A DNA stretch of 47,532 nt, taken from positions 1 through 47,532 of the forward strand of contig JAYTQG010000087.1 in assembly GCA_043746815.1 (NCBI GenBank). The letters are read 5' to 3'. Under the pieces are notes generated by a model. It saw nothing but the letters and a program-made list of their open reading frames with translations, had not been told where the DNA came from and did not search any database. Source of the DNA: JAYTQG01 sp043746815. GTDB taxonomy: Bacteria; Actinomycetota; Thermoleophilia; Miltoncostaeales; Miltoncostaeaceae. Position 1 is the first letter of the stretch; every line of letters starts with the position of its first letter. Of the stretch, positions 1 through 11,004 are shown piece after piece. The translations under genes and the position numbers were made by a program.

Positions 1-1209
1 ATTCACCCGATTGGCGTGACGAACCGGAAGGGACGAAACAACGCACCGACGGCGGAACCAGGCGACTGCGGCAGTCCCTGGGCAATCGGCGGCGCGGGCG
101 GCGGGCACGAAGCGATTCATCCGGACCTCGGCACCCTGGCCGACTTCGACGCGCTCGTTGCGACGGCGTCCCGTCACGGAGTTGAGATCGCACTGGACCT
201 TGCGTTGCAGTGCTCACCCGACCACCCGTGGATCGCGGCCCACCCGGAGTGGTTCGAGCGTCGCCCCGATGGGAGCATCAAATACGCCGAGAACCCACCC
301 AAACGCTACGAGGACATCCACAACCTTAATTTCTCGAGCGACGATTGGCGCGGACTCTGGGACGCGATCCGAGAGGTCGTGGCCGGTTGGGTGCAACGCG
401 GCGTCCGCATCTTTCGCGTCGACAACCCACACACGAAGGCGTTCGGCTTCTGGGAGTGGCTGATCGCAGACATCCGCCGCGAGTGGCCGGACGTTGTCTT
501 CTTGGCGGAAGCATTCACGCGTCCGGCGCTGATGCGCGGGCTCGGGAAGCTCGGATTCAGCCAGAGCTACACCTACTTCACCTGGAAGAACACCGGCGCC
601 GAGCTGACCGAGTTCGTCGAATTGACTCGGGAGTGGAGCGACTGTTGTCGGCCGAATCTCTTCGTGAACACTCCGGACATCCTGCATGCCTATCTGCAAG
701 AGGGCGGTGCCCCCGCGTTCGTCACCCGGCTCATTTTGGCGGCGACCCTCAGCCCGACATACGGCATCTACTCGGGCTTTGAAAATTACGAGAACACGCC
801 GGTCAAGGTCGGCAGCGAGGAGTACCTCGACTCCGAGAAGTACGAGATCCGCACGCGCAGCCTGGACGGACCGCTCCTGGGGCTGATCGGACGCTTGAAC
901 GCGATCCGGCGGGCGCATCCGCCGCTGCGGACGCTGGAGCCCCTAACGATCCTGGACACCCACGACACGAACCTGTTCGCCTTCGCCAAAGGGCGGGGAG
1001 TGGGGGCGATCATCGTTTGCGTCAATGTCGACCCGCGCTCAGCGCACATCGGATCCTGTGTTGTTCCCGACGATCTTGTGGACAGCCAGACGTTTGCGGT
1101 CCGCGACCTTCTGGGTACGGGTCGTTGGATCTGGAAGCGCGGCGACAACTACATCCATCTCGACCCAGAGGGCGTTCAAGCGCACGTCTTCGTGATCGAA
1201 ACGGCATGA
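1..1209 (+). CDS. glgE: Alpha-1,4-glucan:maltose-1-phosphate maltosyltransferase GlgE, 5' end outside window
   Basis: This GH13 enzyme transfers maltose from maltose-1-phosphate onto alpha-1,4-glucan in the cytoplasm, the polymerising step of the GlgE pathway. The reading frame is open from base 1 (IHPIG), so the N-terminal domains lie outside the window. Visible GH13 signatures are FRVDNPHTK (nucleophile Asp), FLAEAFTRP (acid/base Glu) and FVNTPDIL (transition-state Asp). The order and spacing match GlgE rather than an ordinary amylase. The stop overlaps the treS start by 4 nt (1206-1209), placing it first in the visible part of a glycogen operon. An ATG-like start at 16 would only be an internal codon. 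Identification is firm and only the start is missing. Confidence 0.93.
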   Translation: MHPIGVTNRKGRNNAPTAEPGDCGSPWAIGGAGGGHEAIHPDLGTLADFDALVATASRHGVEIALDLALQCSPDHPWIAAHPEWFERRPDGSIKYAENPPKRYEDIHNLNFSSDDWRGLWDAIREVVAGWVQRGVRIFRVDNPHTKAFGFWEWLIADIRREWPDVVFLAEAFTRPALMRGLGKLGFSQSYTYFTWKNTGAELTEFVELTREWSDCCRPNLFVNTPDILHAYLQEGGAPAFVTRLILAATLSPTYGIYSGFENYENTPVKVGSEEYLDSEKYEIRTRSLDGPLLGLIGRLNAIRRAHPPLRTLEPLTILDTHDTNLFAFAKGRGVGAIIVCVNVDPRSAHIGSCVVPDDLVDSQTFAVRDLLGTGRWIWKRGDNYIHLDPEGVQAHVFVIETA

Positions 1210-2861
1210 GTTGGTTTGAGGCGAACCCGACATGGTTCAAGACGGCCGTCTTCTATGAAATCCACGTCCGTGCCTTCTACGATTCATCCGGTGATGGGAT
1301 GGGGGACTTTGCCGGGCTGACCCAAAAGTTGGACTACCTCCAGTGGCTGGGCATCGACTGTGTGTGGCTCCTTCCGATGTACCCGAGCCCCTTGCGCGAC
1401 GGCGGGTACGACGTCAGCGATTTCACGTCAATCCATCCGGACCTCGGAACTTTGGACGACTTCTGCGGGTTTGTGGAGGCCGCTCACCAACGTGGAATTC
1501 GGGTGATTGCCGACTTCGTGGTGAATCACACCTCTTCCGAGCACCCATGGTTTGAGGAGTCCCGATCATCGGTCGATTCTGCGAAGCGCGACTGGTACGT
1601 CTGGTCGGACGATCCAACCCGTTACGCCGATGCCAGGGTCATTTTCGTGGACTCGGAGCCCTCCAACTGGACGTGGGACGAGACAACCGCGTCCTACTAT
1701 TGGCATCGGTTTTTCAACCATCAGCCAGACCTGAACTTTGCCAACGCCGAGGTGCAGGACGCGCTCATCGAGGCGCTCTCATTTTGGTTGGATCTCGGGC
1801 TTGACGGTCTGCGCCTCGACGCGGTTCCCTACCTCTTTGAGGCTGATGGGACGAACTGCGAGAACCTTCCCGAGACGCACGCGTTTTTGAAGCGCCTCCG
1901 TACCGAGGTCGATGCGCGGTTCCCGGACCGCGTGTTGCTGGCGGAAGCGAACCAGTGGCCCTCAGACGTCGTGGAGTACTTCGGCGGCGGTGAGGAGTGC
2001 CAGATGGCCTTCCACTTCCCCCTGATGCCGCGCCTGTTCATGGCGCTTCGGAGGGAAGACGCGACCCCCGTGGTTGAGATCCTGGACCAGACCCCCGCCA
2101 TTCCCGACAGCTGCCAGTGGGGGCTGTTTCTGCGCAATCACGATGAACTGACCCTTGAGATGGTCACCGATGACGAGCGCGACTACATGTATGCCGAGTA
2201 CGCGCGGGACCCCCGCATGAAGCTGAACGTCGGAATCCGGCGGCGCTTGGCGCCACTTCTCGACAACAGCATCGACGACATCAAGGCACTCACCGCTGTG
2301 CTCTTCTCGCTGCCAGGTTCGCCCGTGCTCTATTACGGGGATGAGATCGGTATGGGCGACAACATCTACCTGGGCGATCGGGACGGAGTGCGGACCCCGA
2401 TGCAGTGGTCCGGGGACCGGAACGGGGGCTTTTCGCGAGCGGACTTTGCTCAGCTCGTCCTGCCTCCGCTGATGGACCCGGTCTACGGCTTCTCGCCGGT
2501 GAACGTGGAGGCCCAGCTGCGCTCACCGAACTCCCTACTGCGCTGGATGCAACGCTTCATCGCACTCCGCAAAGCTCATCCCGTGTTTGGGATGGGGACC
2601 TACGAGCCCCTCCGACCGGCGAACCATCGGATCTTCGCCCATCTGCGTCGCTTCGAGGACGAGATTGCGCTGTGCGTGCACAACCTCGCAGCGTCGGCCC
2701 AGCCCGTAGAACTTGACCTGGCCCGCTTCAAGGGCCTCATTCCGGTGGAGATGCTCGGGGGGACGCCGTTTCCTCAGATCGGCGACCTGCCGTACCTGTT
2801 GACCCCAGGGCCACGCGGGTTCATGTGGTTCCGGCTCACCGACCCAGCCGTGGCGGCATGA
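1206..2861 (+). CDS. treS: Trehalose synthase (maltose alpha-D-glucosyltransferase) TreS
   Basis: TreS interconverts trehalose and maltose and feeds maltose to the downstream maltokinase. The protein is 551 aa, the usual size for stand-alone TreS. The GH13 catalytic residues can be placed at D205 (DGLRLDAVPYLFE), E247 (LLAEANQWP) and D313 (RNHDELTLE). The N-terminus (WFKTAVFYEIHVRAFYDSSG) is typical of the family. The ATG at 1206 was chosen over an in-frame codon at 1017 because it gives this standard N-terminus and a 4-nt ATGA overlap with glgE. Unlike many bacteria that fuse TreS to maltokinase, the two are separate but overlapping genes here. Confidence 0.95.
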   Translation: MSWFEANPTWFKTAVFYEIHVRAFYDSSGDGMGDFAGLTQKLDYLQWLGIDCVWLLPMYPSPLRDGGYDVSDFTSIHPDLGTLDDFCGFVEAAHQRGIRVIADFVVNHTSSEHPWFEESRSSVDSAKRDWYVWSDDPTRYADARVIFVDSEPSNWTWDETTASYYWHRFFNHQPDLNFANAEVQDALIEALSFWLDLGLDGLRLDAVPYLFEADGTNCENLPETHAFLKRLRTEVDARFPDRVLLAEANQWPSDVVEYFGGGEECQMAFHFPLMPRLFMALRREDATPVVEILDQTPAIPDSCQWGLFLRNHDELTLEMVTDDERDYMYAEYARDPRMKLNVGIRRRLAPLLDNSIDDIKALTAVLFSLPGSPVLYYGDEIGMGDNIYLGDRDGVRTPMQWSGDRNGGFSRADFAQLVLPPLMDPVYGFSPVNVEAQLRSPNSLLRWMQRFIALRKAHPVFGMGTYEPLRPANHRIFAHLRRFEDEIALCVHNLAASAQPVELDLARFKGLIPVEMLGGTPFPQIGDLPYLLTPGPRGFMWFRLTDPAVAA

Positions 2862-4216
2862 GCGAGCGTCTACTCGGAGGCGTCTCCTCGGAGGCCATTC
2901 ACGCCTTGGTAACCGGCCGCAGATGGTTCGCCGAGAGCGCCGAGCCGGTGACGTCGGTGACACCGCTCGTGACGGCGGCGCTGCGTGCCAGTGGTCCCGC
3001 CCTGGTTCTTGTGATCGCTGAGGTGCGCTTCGCAAACGGCCAGCACGACCTCTATCAACTCCTGCTCGGCGAAGGCTCCGACGAACCCGACGGCGTTCCG
3101 TTTGCTGACGGGCTGATCGTCCGTGATGCCCTGGACCACCCGGAGGTTCCGCTGTCGCTTGTCGGGTTGGCAATCGGGAACGTCGATGTGGCAGCAGGTG
3201 ATGGGTTTGTGCGCTTCCGCGCGGCAGTTGGCAACCCGCCAGCGCCGGTCCGTGTCGCGCGGCTGCTCGGCCGGGACCACTCAAACAGCGGTGTTGTTGC
3301 CGACGAGCGCCTGTTCATCAAGGTCTACCGACGGCTGCTGGCTGGCCCGAGCCCTGAGCTGGAGCTCCTGCGCCACCTTGGTGCCTGCGGCTTCGCGCAC
3401 ACACCGCCGCTGGCGGGATGGTGGGCGTATGAGGGGCCGCTCATCGAGACGACGCTCGGGATCCTTCAGGACTTCTTGCCGGATGCAAGCGACGGGTTCG
3501 ATGCCGCCCGTGCATCCGCGGCGACCGGATCGACAGACCCGACATTCGCTGCGTCGCTTGGCGAGCTTGGTGCCGTCACCGCACTGATGCACCGGGCACT
3601 GGCGGACGACCGCGACGACCCCGCGTTTTCACCGGAACGGCTGGGGCCCGAGACGATTTCGCTGATGGCCGCGACTCTCGACGAGCGGCTAGCGGGACTC
3701 GATATCGACCCATCGGACAGTGAACTCGCACTGGACGTTGAGACCCTTCGGTCACGCTTGCGAGCGGTCAATCACCCTCGGCTTCCGGGCTGGGCGATTC
3801 GCATTCATGGGGACTTTCACCTCGGTCAGGCGCTCCGGGAGCGAGGAGTCTGGTACCTCGTCGACTTCGAGGGCGAACCGCTCCGCGAACCGGGGGAGCG
3901 GCGGCGAAAGCGCTCGCCACTGCGTGATGTCGCGGGGCTTTTGCGGTCAATCGACTACGCCGCAGCGGCCGCATCGGTCGTTGACGGCGCGTCTGTCTCG
4001 CCGAATTGGGCCTCCGATGGCCGAATGGCCTTCCGTTCGGCGTATCTTCACGGCATGCACGGGTCCGACATTCTTCCTGCAGGCGCGAGCGTGGTCAACG
4101 AGCTGATCTTTCTATTCGAGGTGGAGAAGGTGCTCTACGAGCTCGACTATGAACGCGCCCACCGACCCGACTGGGTGGAGATTCCTCTCCGTGGACTTCG
4201 GGCGCTGGCCGCGTGA
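2858..4216 (+). CDS. mak: Maltokinase (Pep2/Mak)
   Basis: This kinase phosphorylates maltose with ATP to give maltose-1-phosphate, the GlgE substrate. The protein is 452 aa. An N-terminal cap domain begins with the RRWFAESAEP motif. The C-lobe shows the aminoglycoside-phosphotransferase-like catalytic loop RIHGDFHLGQ (catalytic Asp near residue 319), then LVDFEGEP, then RSPLRDVAGLLRSIDYAA, all hallmarks of bacterial maltokinases. The ATG at 2858 overlaps the treS stop (ATGA). An upstream in-frame codon at 2825 would lie inside treS. It sits between TreS, which makes its substrate, and GlgB, in the order of the pathway. Confidence 0.92.
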   Translation: MSERLLGGVSSEAIHALVTGRRWFAESAEPVTSVTPLVTAALRASGPALVLVIAEVRFANGQHDLYQLLLGEGSDEPDGVPFADGLIVRDALDHPEVPLSLVGLAIGNVDVAAGDGFVRFRAAVGNPPAPVRVARLLGRDHSNSGVVADERLFIKVYRRLLAGPSPELELLRHLGACGFAHTPPLAGWWAYEGPLIETTLGILQDFLPDASDGFDAARASAATGSTDPTFAASLGELGAVTALMHRALADDRDDPAFSPERLGPETISLMAATLDERLAGLDIDPSDSELALDVETLRSRLRAVNHPRLPGWAIRIHGDFHLGQALRERGVWYLVDFEGEPLREPGERRRKRSPLRDVAGLLRSIDYAAAAASVVDGASVSPNWASDGRMAFRSAYLHGMHGSDILPAGASVVNELIFLFEVEKVLYELDYERAHRPDWVEIPLRGLRALAA

Positions 4217-6365
4217 GCGTCTCTTTGGAAGAGTTGCAGCGGCTCCGGTCGGTGTCCCACCCGAACCCACACGCCGTGCTTGGGCAACACCCGACGGAGG
4301 GTGGCGGAGTCCGATTGATGGTGCTGCGCCCAGGTGCCACGGCGGTTGCGGCGGGAGGTGTCGCGTTGGAGCGCGTTGCACCAGATCTCTTTGCGGGGTC
4401 ACTTGTCGGGCCGGTCGACCGGCCCGCCCTCCTCACCGCGACCGATGCGGACGGCGGCCGTCGGGAGTTCCTGGACCCGTACGCATTTCTGCCAACGCTT
4501 GGGGACATCGACCTGCACCTGATCGGTGAGGGACGCCACTGGGAACTTGGGGCTGCGCTTGGTGCACAGCACCGAAGCCTTTCCGGCGTCGCGGGAATCG
4601 GCTTTTCCGTCTGGGCACCCAATGCGCAGGCGGTCTCGCTGGTGGGCGATCACAACGGATGGGACCTCTCGGCGCACCCGATGCGCACCCTCGGGGCGAG
4701 TGGAATCTGGGAGCTGTTCATCCCAGGGCTTCCTGCGGAAACGTCCTACAAGTACGTGATCCGGGCCGCCGACGGTGGGCTCGTGGAGCACACGGACCCG
4801 GTTGCCAATCAAGTCGAGGCGCCACCGGCGACGGCGTCACTTGTCGCCCAGGTGCCAGCACATCGCTGGAAGGATGAAACCTGGCAGGACGCAACACACA
4901 CTCCGCACGCCGAACCGGTTTCCATCTTCGAGGTCCATTTGGCATCGTGGAGGCGCCACCCTGATGGTCGGTCGCTGTCATATCGGGAGCTGGCCGAGGT
5001 CCTGCCCCAGCGGGTTCGGGAGCTGGGGTTCACACATGTCGAGTTGATGCCGGTTATGGCGTATCCGTTCTCGGGCTCGTGGGGATACCAGTGCACCGGG
5101 TACTTCGCGCCCGCCGCCGACCTTGGCAGCCCGGACGATCTGCGAGCCTTGATCGACGCACTCCACCGGGCCGACATCGGAGTGATCCTGGACTGGGTGC
5201 CCGCCCACTTTCCCAAGGACGATTGGGCGCTTGCCAGGTTCGATGGCTCGCACCTCTATGAGCACGTGGACCCGCAGCGTGGTGAGCATCCGGACTGGGG
5301 AACGCTGGTTTTCAACCATGGCCGTACCGAGGTCCGCAACTTTCTGATCGCGAGTGCGTGTCACTGGATCGAGCGCTACCACGCCGATGGTCTCCGGGTG
5401 GACGCCGTGGCCTCGATGCTCTACCGCGACTACTCGCGGACAGCGGGGCAGTGGTCTCCGAATGAACACGGCGGGCGAGAGGACCTTGAGGCGATTGCCT
5501 TCCTCAAGGAGCTGAACCGGGTCGTCTGTGCGCGCAACCCAAACGCGCTGATGTGCGCCGAGGAGTCGACTGCGTTTCCGGGTGTCTCCCGGCCCGTCGA
5601 TCACGGCGGCCTGGGTTTTGGATTCAAGTGGAACATGGGCTGGATGCACGACACGCTCGACTACATCGGTCGCGATCCGATTCACCGGATGCACCATCAC
5701 AGCCAGCTGACATTTGGTCTGCTGTACGCGTTCAGTGAGAACTTCATCTTGCCGCTGAGTCACGATGAGGTCGTCCATGGGAAGGGTTCGCTGATCCAGC
5801 GCATGCCAGGAGACCGGTGGCAGCAGTTCGCCAACCTGCGGGCGCTCTACGGCCACATGTGGGCGCATCCGGGGAAGAAGCTGATCTTCATGGGTTGCGA
5901 GTTCGCCCAGTGGCGCGAGTGGAACCACGACGGCGAGCTGGACTGGGAACTACGCGAGGATCCCAACCATGGAGGCATAGAACGGCTCATCTGCGACCTC
6001 AACCGCCGCTACCGCGAACTTCCGGCGCTCTGGCGTCGCGATGACGACACCGCTGCCTTCGCATGGCTGGAGCCGGACGACTCCACAAGCAACGTCATCG
6101 CGTATGCCCGGCGCGGTGAAGCGGGCGACCGCGCCGTGGTCTGCATCGCGAACTTCTCACCGGTACCCCGCTCCGATTACCGCATTGGGCTTCCCCGCGG
6201 GGGGCGCTGGGAGGAGGTACTGAACACTGACGCCGTTGAGTACGGTGGGACGGGTGTCGGGAACCTCGGCGGCGTTGAGGCAGAGCCCTTCCCGTGGCGC
6301 GGCAAGACGTGGTCCACGACGGTCACGATTCCGCCGCTCGGCGTGGTCTGGCTGGCCTCGGCCGA

Positions 6366-6369
<4 letters not shown>
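4213..6369 (+). CDS. glgB: 1,4-alpha-glucan branching enzyme GlgB
   Basis: GlgB forms alpha-1,6 branches by moving short alpha-1,4 chains, giving glycogen its branched shape. The protein is 718 aa with two N-terminal CBM48-like sandwich domains (roughly 1-100 and 115-210), then the GH13_9 barrel and a C-terminal all-beta domain. Catalytic signatures are DGLRVDAVASMLYRDYSR (nucleophile D397), MCAEESTAFPGVSRP (Glu near 450) and LPLSHDEVVHGKGSLI. The GTG start at 4213 overlaps the maltokinase stop by 4 nt (GTGA). The assignment is secure because LYRDYSR and SHDEVVHGK are specific to branching enzymes. Confidence 0.96.
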
Positions 6370-8333
<1,964 letters not shown>

Positions 8334-8347
8334 CGGCATCCGTCGGG

Positions 8348-8375
8348 CTGTGTGAACGAAGTGTCACAGCGTTCA
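8348..8375. promoter_or_regulatory. Imperfect inverted repeats downstream of glgX
   Basis: Two nested short inverted repeats can be read here: CTGTG (8348-8352) with CACAG (8365-8369), and TGAACG (8353-8358) with CGTTCA (8370-8375). They lie between the glg operon and the sigma-factor gene and could be an operator for the latter. The arm spacing does not match the CRP consensus, so no regulator is proposed. Confidence 0.25.
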
Positions 8376-8419
8376 ATGCCACCCATTCGGGGGGCGAAAT
8401 CCGCGAGGGGGCGATTTTC

Positions 8420-8450
8420 GGGGTCTGACCCGGGTCTGACCCCTTTTGTT
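8420..8450 (+). terminator. Putative terminator of the glg operon
   Basis: Bases 8420-8443 form a near-perfect 12+12 palindrome with one T-T mismatch; the outer arms are GGGGTC and GACCCC. TTTTG follows at once (8444 on). A GC-rich stem plus a short T run 87 nt after the glgX stop fits an intrinsic terminator. The palindrome can also be read as a tandem GGGTCTGACCC repeat, so a protein-binding site is possible. Confidence 0.5.
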
Positions 8451-8485
8451 GGGAAGCGGCCAGCCGCCGCGTGACAAGTAGGGGT

Positions 8486-9073
8486 ATGGAAGCTACTCAG
8501 ACAGATGCAGCAGCATTCGCGCGGTCGGTGACGGACCCGGCCGCGTTTGATGTCGTCTTCGAGCGTCACTACCGCGCATTGCACGGCTATCTGTCCCGCC
8601 GATTGGGGAGCGCGGCGGCGGATGATGTTGTATCGGAGACGTTCCTCGTCGCCTTCCGACGGCGACGCGGCTATGACACCCGCTATCCCGATTCACGGCC
8701 CTGGCTATTCGGGATCGCCATCAACCTCGCCCGCTCACACCTGCGGGCGGAGCGGCGGCGCCTGACGCTTCACTCTGCAACCGAACCCGCAGGCCTCGAT
8801 CCTCAGTTGAGCGCCGTCGATCGGCAGCTTTCGACCAATGAGCGTCAGCGCCTCCTGGGCGCCATCGCAGCACTGAGTCGGGGCGAGCGTGACGCGTTGA
8901 CCCTCTACGCGCTTGCGGGCCTGACCTACGACGAGATCGCCCGCGCGCTCAACATCTCAAGGGGAACGGTCGCGTCGCGGCTGTCACGGGCGCGCCAGAC
9001 CCTTCGCGCCGAGCTTGGCGCCGACTCCACTTCCTGTCCATTGACCCTTGCCAAGGAGGCCGCAGATGCCTGA
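8486..9073 (+). CDS. ECF-type RNA polymerase sigma factor
   Basis: This 195-aa protein has the two-domain layout of sigma-70 family ECF factors. Region 2 includes FERHYRALHGYL, DDVVSETFLVAFRRR and RPWLFGIAINLARSH. Region 4 includes ALSRGERDALTLYALAGLTYDEIA and the helix-turn-helix NISRGTVASRLSRARQTL. It would direct polymerase to a small regulon. The start is uncertain: ATG at 8486 has AGGGG only 1 nt upstream, and GTG at 8471 has no good ribosome site, so a leaderless transcript is possible. Its stop overlaps the next gene by 8 nt, and that gene encodes a membrane-anchored protein that may act as a partner or anti-sigma factor. Confidence 0.9.
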   Translation: MEATQTDAAAFARSVTDPAAFDVVFERHYRALHGYLSRRLGSAAADDVVSETFLVAFRRRRGYDTRYPDSRPWLFGIAINLARSHLRAERRRLTLHSATEPAGLDPQLSAVDRQLSTNERQRLLGAIAALSRGERDALTLYALAGLTYDEIARALNISRGTVASRLSRARQTLRAELGADSTSCPLTLAKEAADA

Positions 9074-10133
9074 CCTCTCGACAATCGTTGACCTCGTCTA
9101 TCCGGCTGAGAACGCCAACACCGACGGTGTCATGTCAGTCGCTCGCGAGCGCCTCGCGTCTGAGATTGCCAGTGCCCGACGGGTACGATGCCCCCGACGG
9201 ACATGGGCACTCGCGGCCGGTGGTGCCTTGGCGCTGACCGCAGCGGGTGCGGTCACCTTCGGGCCACTCGGTCTCGGGCGCGGTGGGCTTGAACGCGCTG
9301 ACGCTGCCACGGTGCGTCTTCTTGAGGGCGCCGCGACCGCAGTAGAAGGAACCCGCGGCGCTCCGGCGCCAGGACCAGGCCAATTGGCCTACAGACACAC
9401 GCGCGGGTTCCAACTGGCTGGCATCGACGGAGGACCTACAAACCCAGGCGGGTTCAACTACATGGTCGGATCTGAGCGCGAGGATTGGACCGGGGGCGGG
9501 AAGTTGCGGATCCGTCAGCGCGTAACCGACACACGCTTTCCGACCGCGCAGGATCGGGTCACCTCGAGGCGACAGGGTTTTTTGCCACTCGGCATTGGCC
9601 TCGGTACCGAGACTCCAGGCTGGCACGATCAGACCATGAGCGTTGGAGAGTCGGGTCCCCAGATTTTCGGCTCCGTCGGACTGTCAGATGACGTCCTATC
9701 GAGCTATGGCAGCGATCCCGAGGGCCTGGCGCGGCTCCTCCGGGAAACGGCTCCGCGCTACGGAGGTCAGCAGGCGGACGAGGAGACCTTCACCCTCGTT
9801 GGTGACCTTGCCCGTAACGCGGAGCTCTCCGGGAATGCCCGCGCCGGGGTTTTTCGCGCGGCAGCGTACGTCGCCAATGTCTCGGTTGTCGGCCGCTGGA
9901 CGGACCCACTCGGCCGCGAAGGGATTGTGGTTGCCCGGACGGCAGCGGCGTCAGGTATCCGAACGGAACTGGTCTTCGACGCGACCACGGAGCGCCTGAT
10001 CGGGGAGCGCAGCGTCGTCCAGAGATCCTTCGATGGTATCCCCGTTGGGACGGTAATCGGGTGGACCGCAACCCTGGACGAGGGGGTCGTTGACTCGATC
10101 ACGTCCCGGCCGGCTGGCGTCAAGCAGCCGTAA
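9066..10133 (+). CDS. CU044_5270-like membrane-anchored protein, probable partner of the ECF sigma factor
   Basis: This 355-aa protein has a cytoplasmic N-terminus of about 45 residues, one transmembrane segment (about 47-68, WALAAGGALALTAAGAVTFG), and a large extracytoplasmic domain. The domain resembles the CU044_5270 family, often encoded directly after ECF sigma genes in actinobacteria. The start ATG at 9066 has a strong AAGGAGG site (9053-9059) and overlaps the sigma gene by 8 nt, so translation is likely coupled. An anti-sigma or signal-sensing role is inferred from topology and context. No canonical zinc anti-sigma HxxxCxxC motif is present. The 3' end overlaps the convergent hydrolase gene by 14 nt. 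Confidence 0.7.
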   Translation: MPDLSTIVDLVYPAENANTDGVMSVARERLASEIASARRVRCPRRTWALAAGGALALTAAGAVTFGPLGLGRGGLERADAATVRLLEGAATAVEGTRGAPAPGPGQLAYRHTRGFQLAGIDGGPTNPGGFNYMVGSEREDWTGGGKLRIRQRVTDTRFPTAQDRVTSRRQGFLPLGIGLGTETPGWHDQTMSVGESGPQIFGSVGLSDDVLSSYGSDPEGLARLLRETAPRYGGQQADEETFTLVGDLARNAELSGNARAGVFRAAAYVANVSVVGRWTDPLGREGIVVARTAAASGIRTELVFDATTERLIGERSVVQRSFDGIPVGTVIGWTATLDEGVVDSITSRPAGVKQP

Positions 10134-11004
10134 GGAAGTCCAGTAGGGCCGATGCCGTCGCGGCGGGCGCTTCCTCGGGGAGGAAGTGTCCGCTGTCGAT
10201 GGGGCAGGGTTGAACGTCGACCGCAAGGTCAGCCCAGGTGACCGGTACGTCAAAGAGGCGGTGCATGGCCCCCTGAGTTCCCCACATGACAAGCAGCGGT
10301 TGCATCAGCAGGCCGACGTCGGCCGCGTCGTGGATGAGGTCGATACCAGCGGCGGCCCGGTAGTCGTCGCAGCTGGCTGCAATCGTCGCGGGGTCGGAGA
10401 AGGCCTGGGCGTAGACGCCGAGGGCTTCGTCACCGAACGTGAATGACGCGCCAGACCACGCGCCGAGCGTACGCGTGAGGAAGTAGGCCGGGTCGGCGCC
10501 GATCAGCCGTTCCGGAAAGCCGGGGGGCTGGCTCAGGAAGAACCAGTGGTAGTAGGCCCGGGCAAACTCCGCGTCCGTCCGGGCGAACGCCACCCGGGTC
10601 GGGATGATGTCGAGCACCGCCAGACGCGTGACCACCTCAGGATGGTCCAGGGCCATGCGGTGTGCAACCCGCCCCCCGCGGTCGTGCCCGGCCACGGCGA
10701 ACTGCTCAAACCCAAGGGTTGCCATTGCGGCCACCTGGTCAGCGGCCATGACACGCTTCGAGTAGCGGGCGCCGCCGTCCCCGCCTGGGGGCTTGTCGCT
10801 CGCCCCGTAGCCGGTGAGGTCCGTCATGATGACGGTGAAACGCGCGGCGAGGACCGGCGCGACGTGGCGCCACATGAAATGCGTCTGCGGGTATCCATGC
10901 AGCAGCAAGAGCGGCGGCCCCGATCCGCCAATCGCGGCACGGATTGACGTGCCGTTCGCCTCGACATCGACCAACTCAAACCCGGGAATGTGTTGTGACT
11001 TCAC
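10120..11004 (-). CDS. Alpha/beta hydrolase, haloacetate dehalogenase-like
   Basis: This 294-aa alpha/beta hydrolase closely resembles fluoroacetate/haloacetate dehalogenases (EC 3.8.1.3). The whole known active-site set appears present by position: nucleophile D108 in GHDRGGR, carboxylate-binding R109 and R112, D132 in LAVLDIIPT, halide-pocket H153 and W154 (YYHWFF), Y215 (DDYRA) and base H273 (DSGHF). The HGYPQ oxyanion segment is at 36-40. It would cleave the C-halogen bond of a short haloacid. A related epoxide hydrolase or esterase is the alternative. The start is GTG at 11004, overlapping the divergent NDH-2 start by 10 nt, so one of the two starts may be annotated too far upstream. Confidence 0.8.
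   Translation of the reverse strand: MKSQHIPGFELVDVEANGTSIRAAIGGSGPPLLLLHGYPQTHFMWRHVAPVLAARFTVIMTDLTGYGASDKPPGGDGGARYSKRVMAADQVAAMATLGFEQFAVAGHDRGGRVAHRMALDHPEVVTRLAVLDIIPTRVAFARTDAEFARAYYHWFFLSQPPGFPERLIGADPAYFLTRTLGAWSGASFTFGDEALGVYAQAFSDPATIAASCDDYRAAAGIDLIHDAADVGLLMQPLLVMWGTQGAMHRLFDVPVTWADLAVDVQPCPIDSGHFLPEEAPAATASALLDFLTAA

Noticed and set aside
214..918. 234-aa minus-strand open frame inside glgE
   Set aside because: It is the antisense shadow of a clearly coding gene and shows no domain features. The same holds for long antisense frames at 4978-5928, 12358-13320, 14699-15514, 17585-18505, 18484-19584, 21649-22611, 26121-27143 and 35602-36573.
8348..8369. CRP-like site (TGTGA...TCACA)
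   Set aside because: The spacer is 8 nt rather than 6, so the match to the CRP consensus is poor. It is retained only as a generic inverted repeat.
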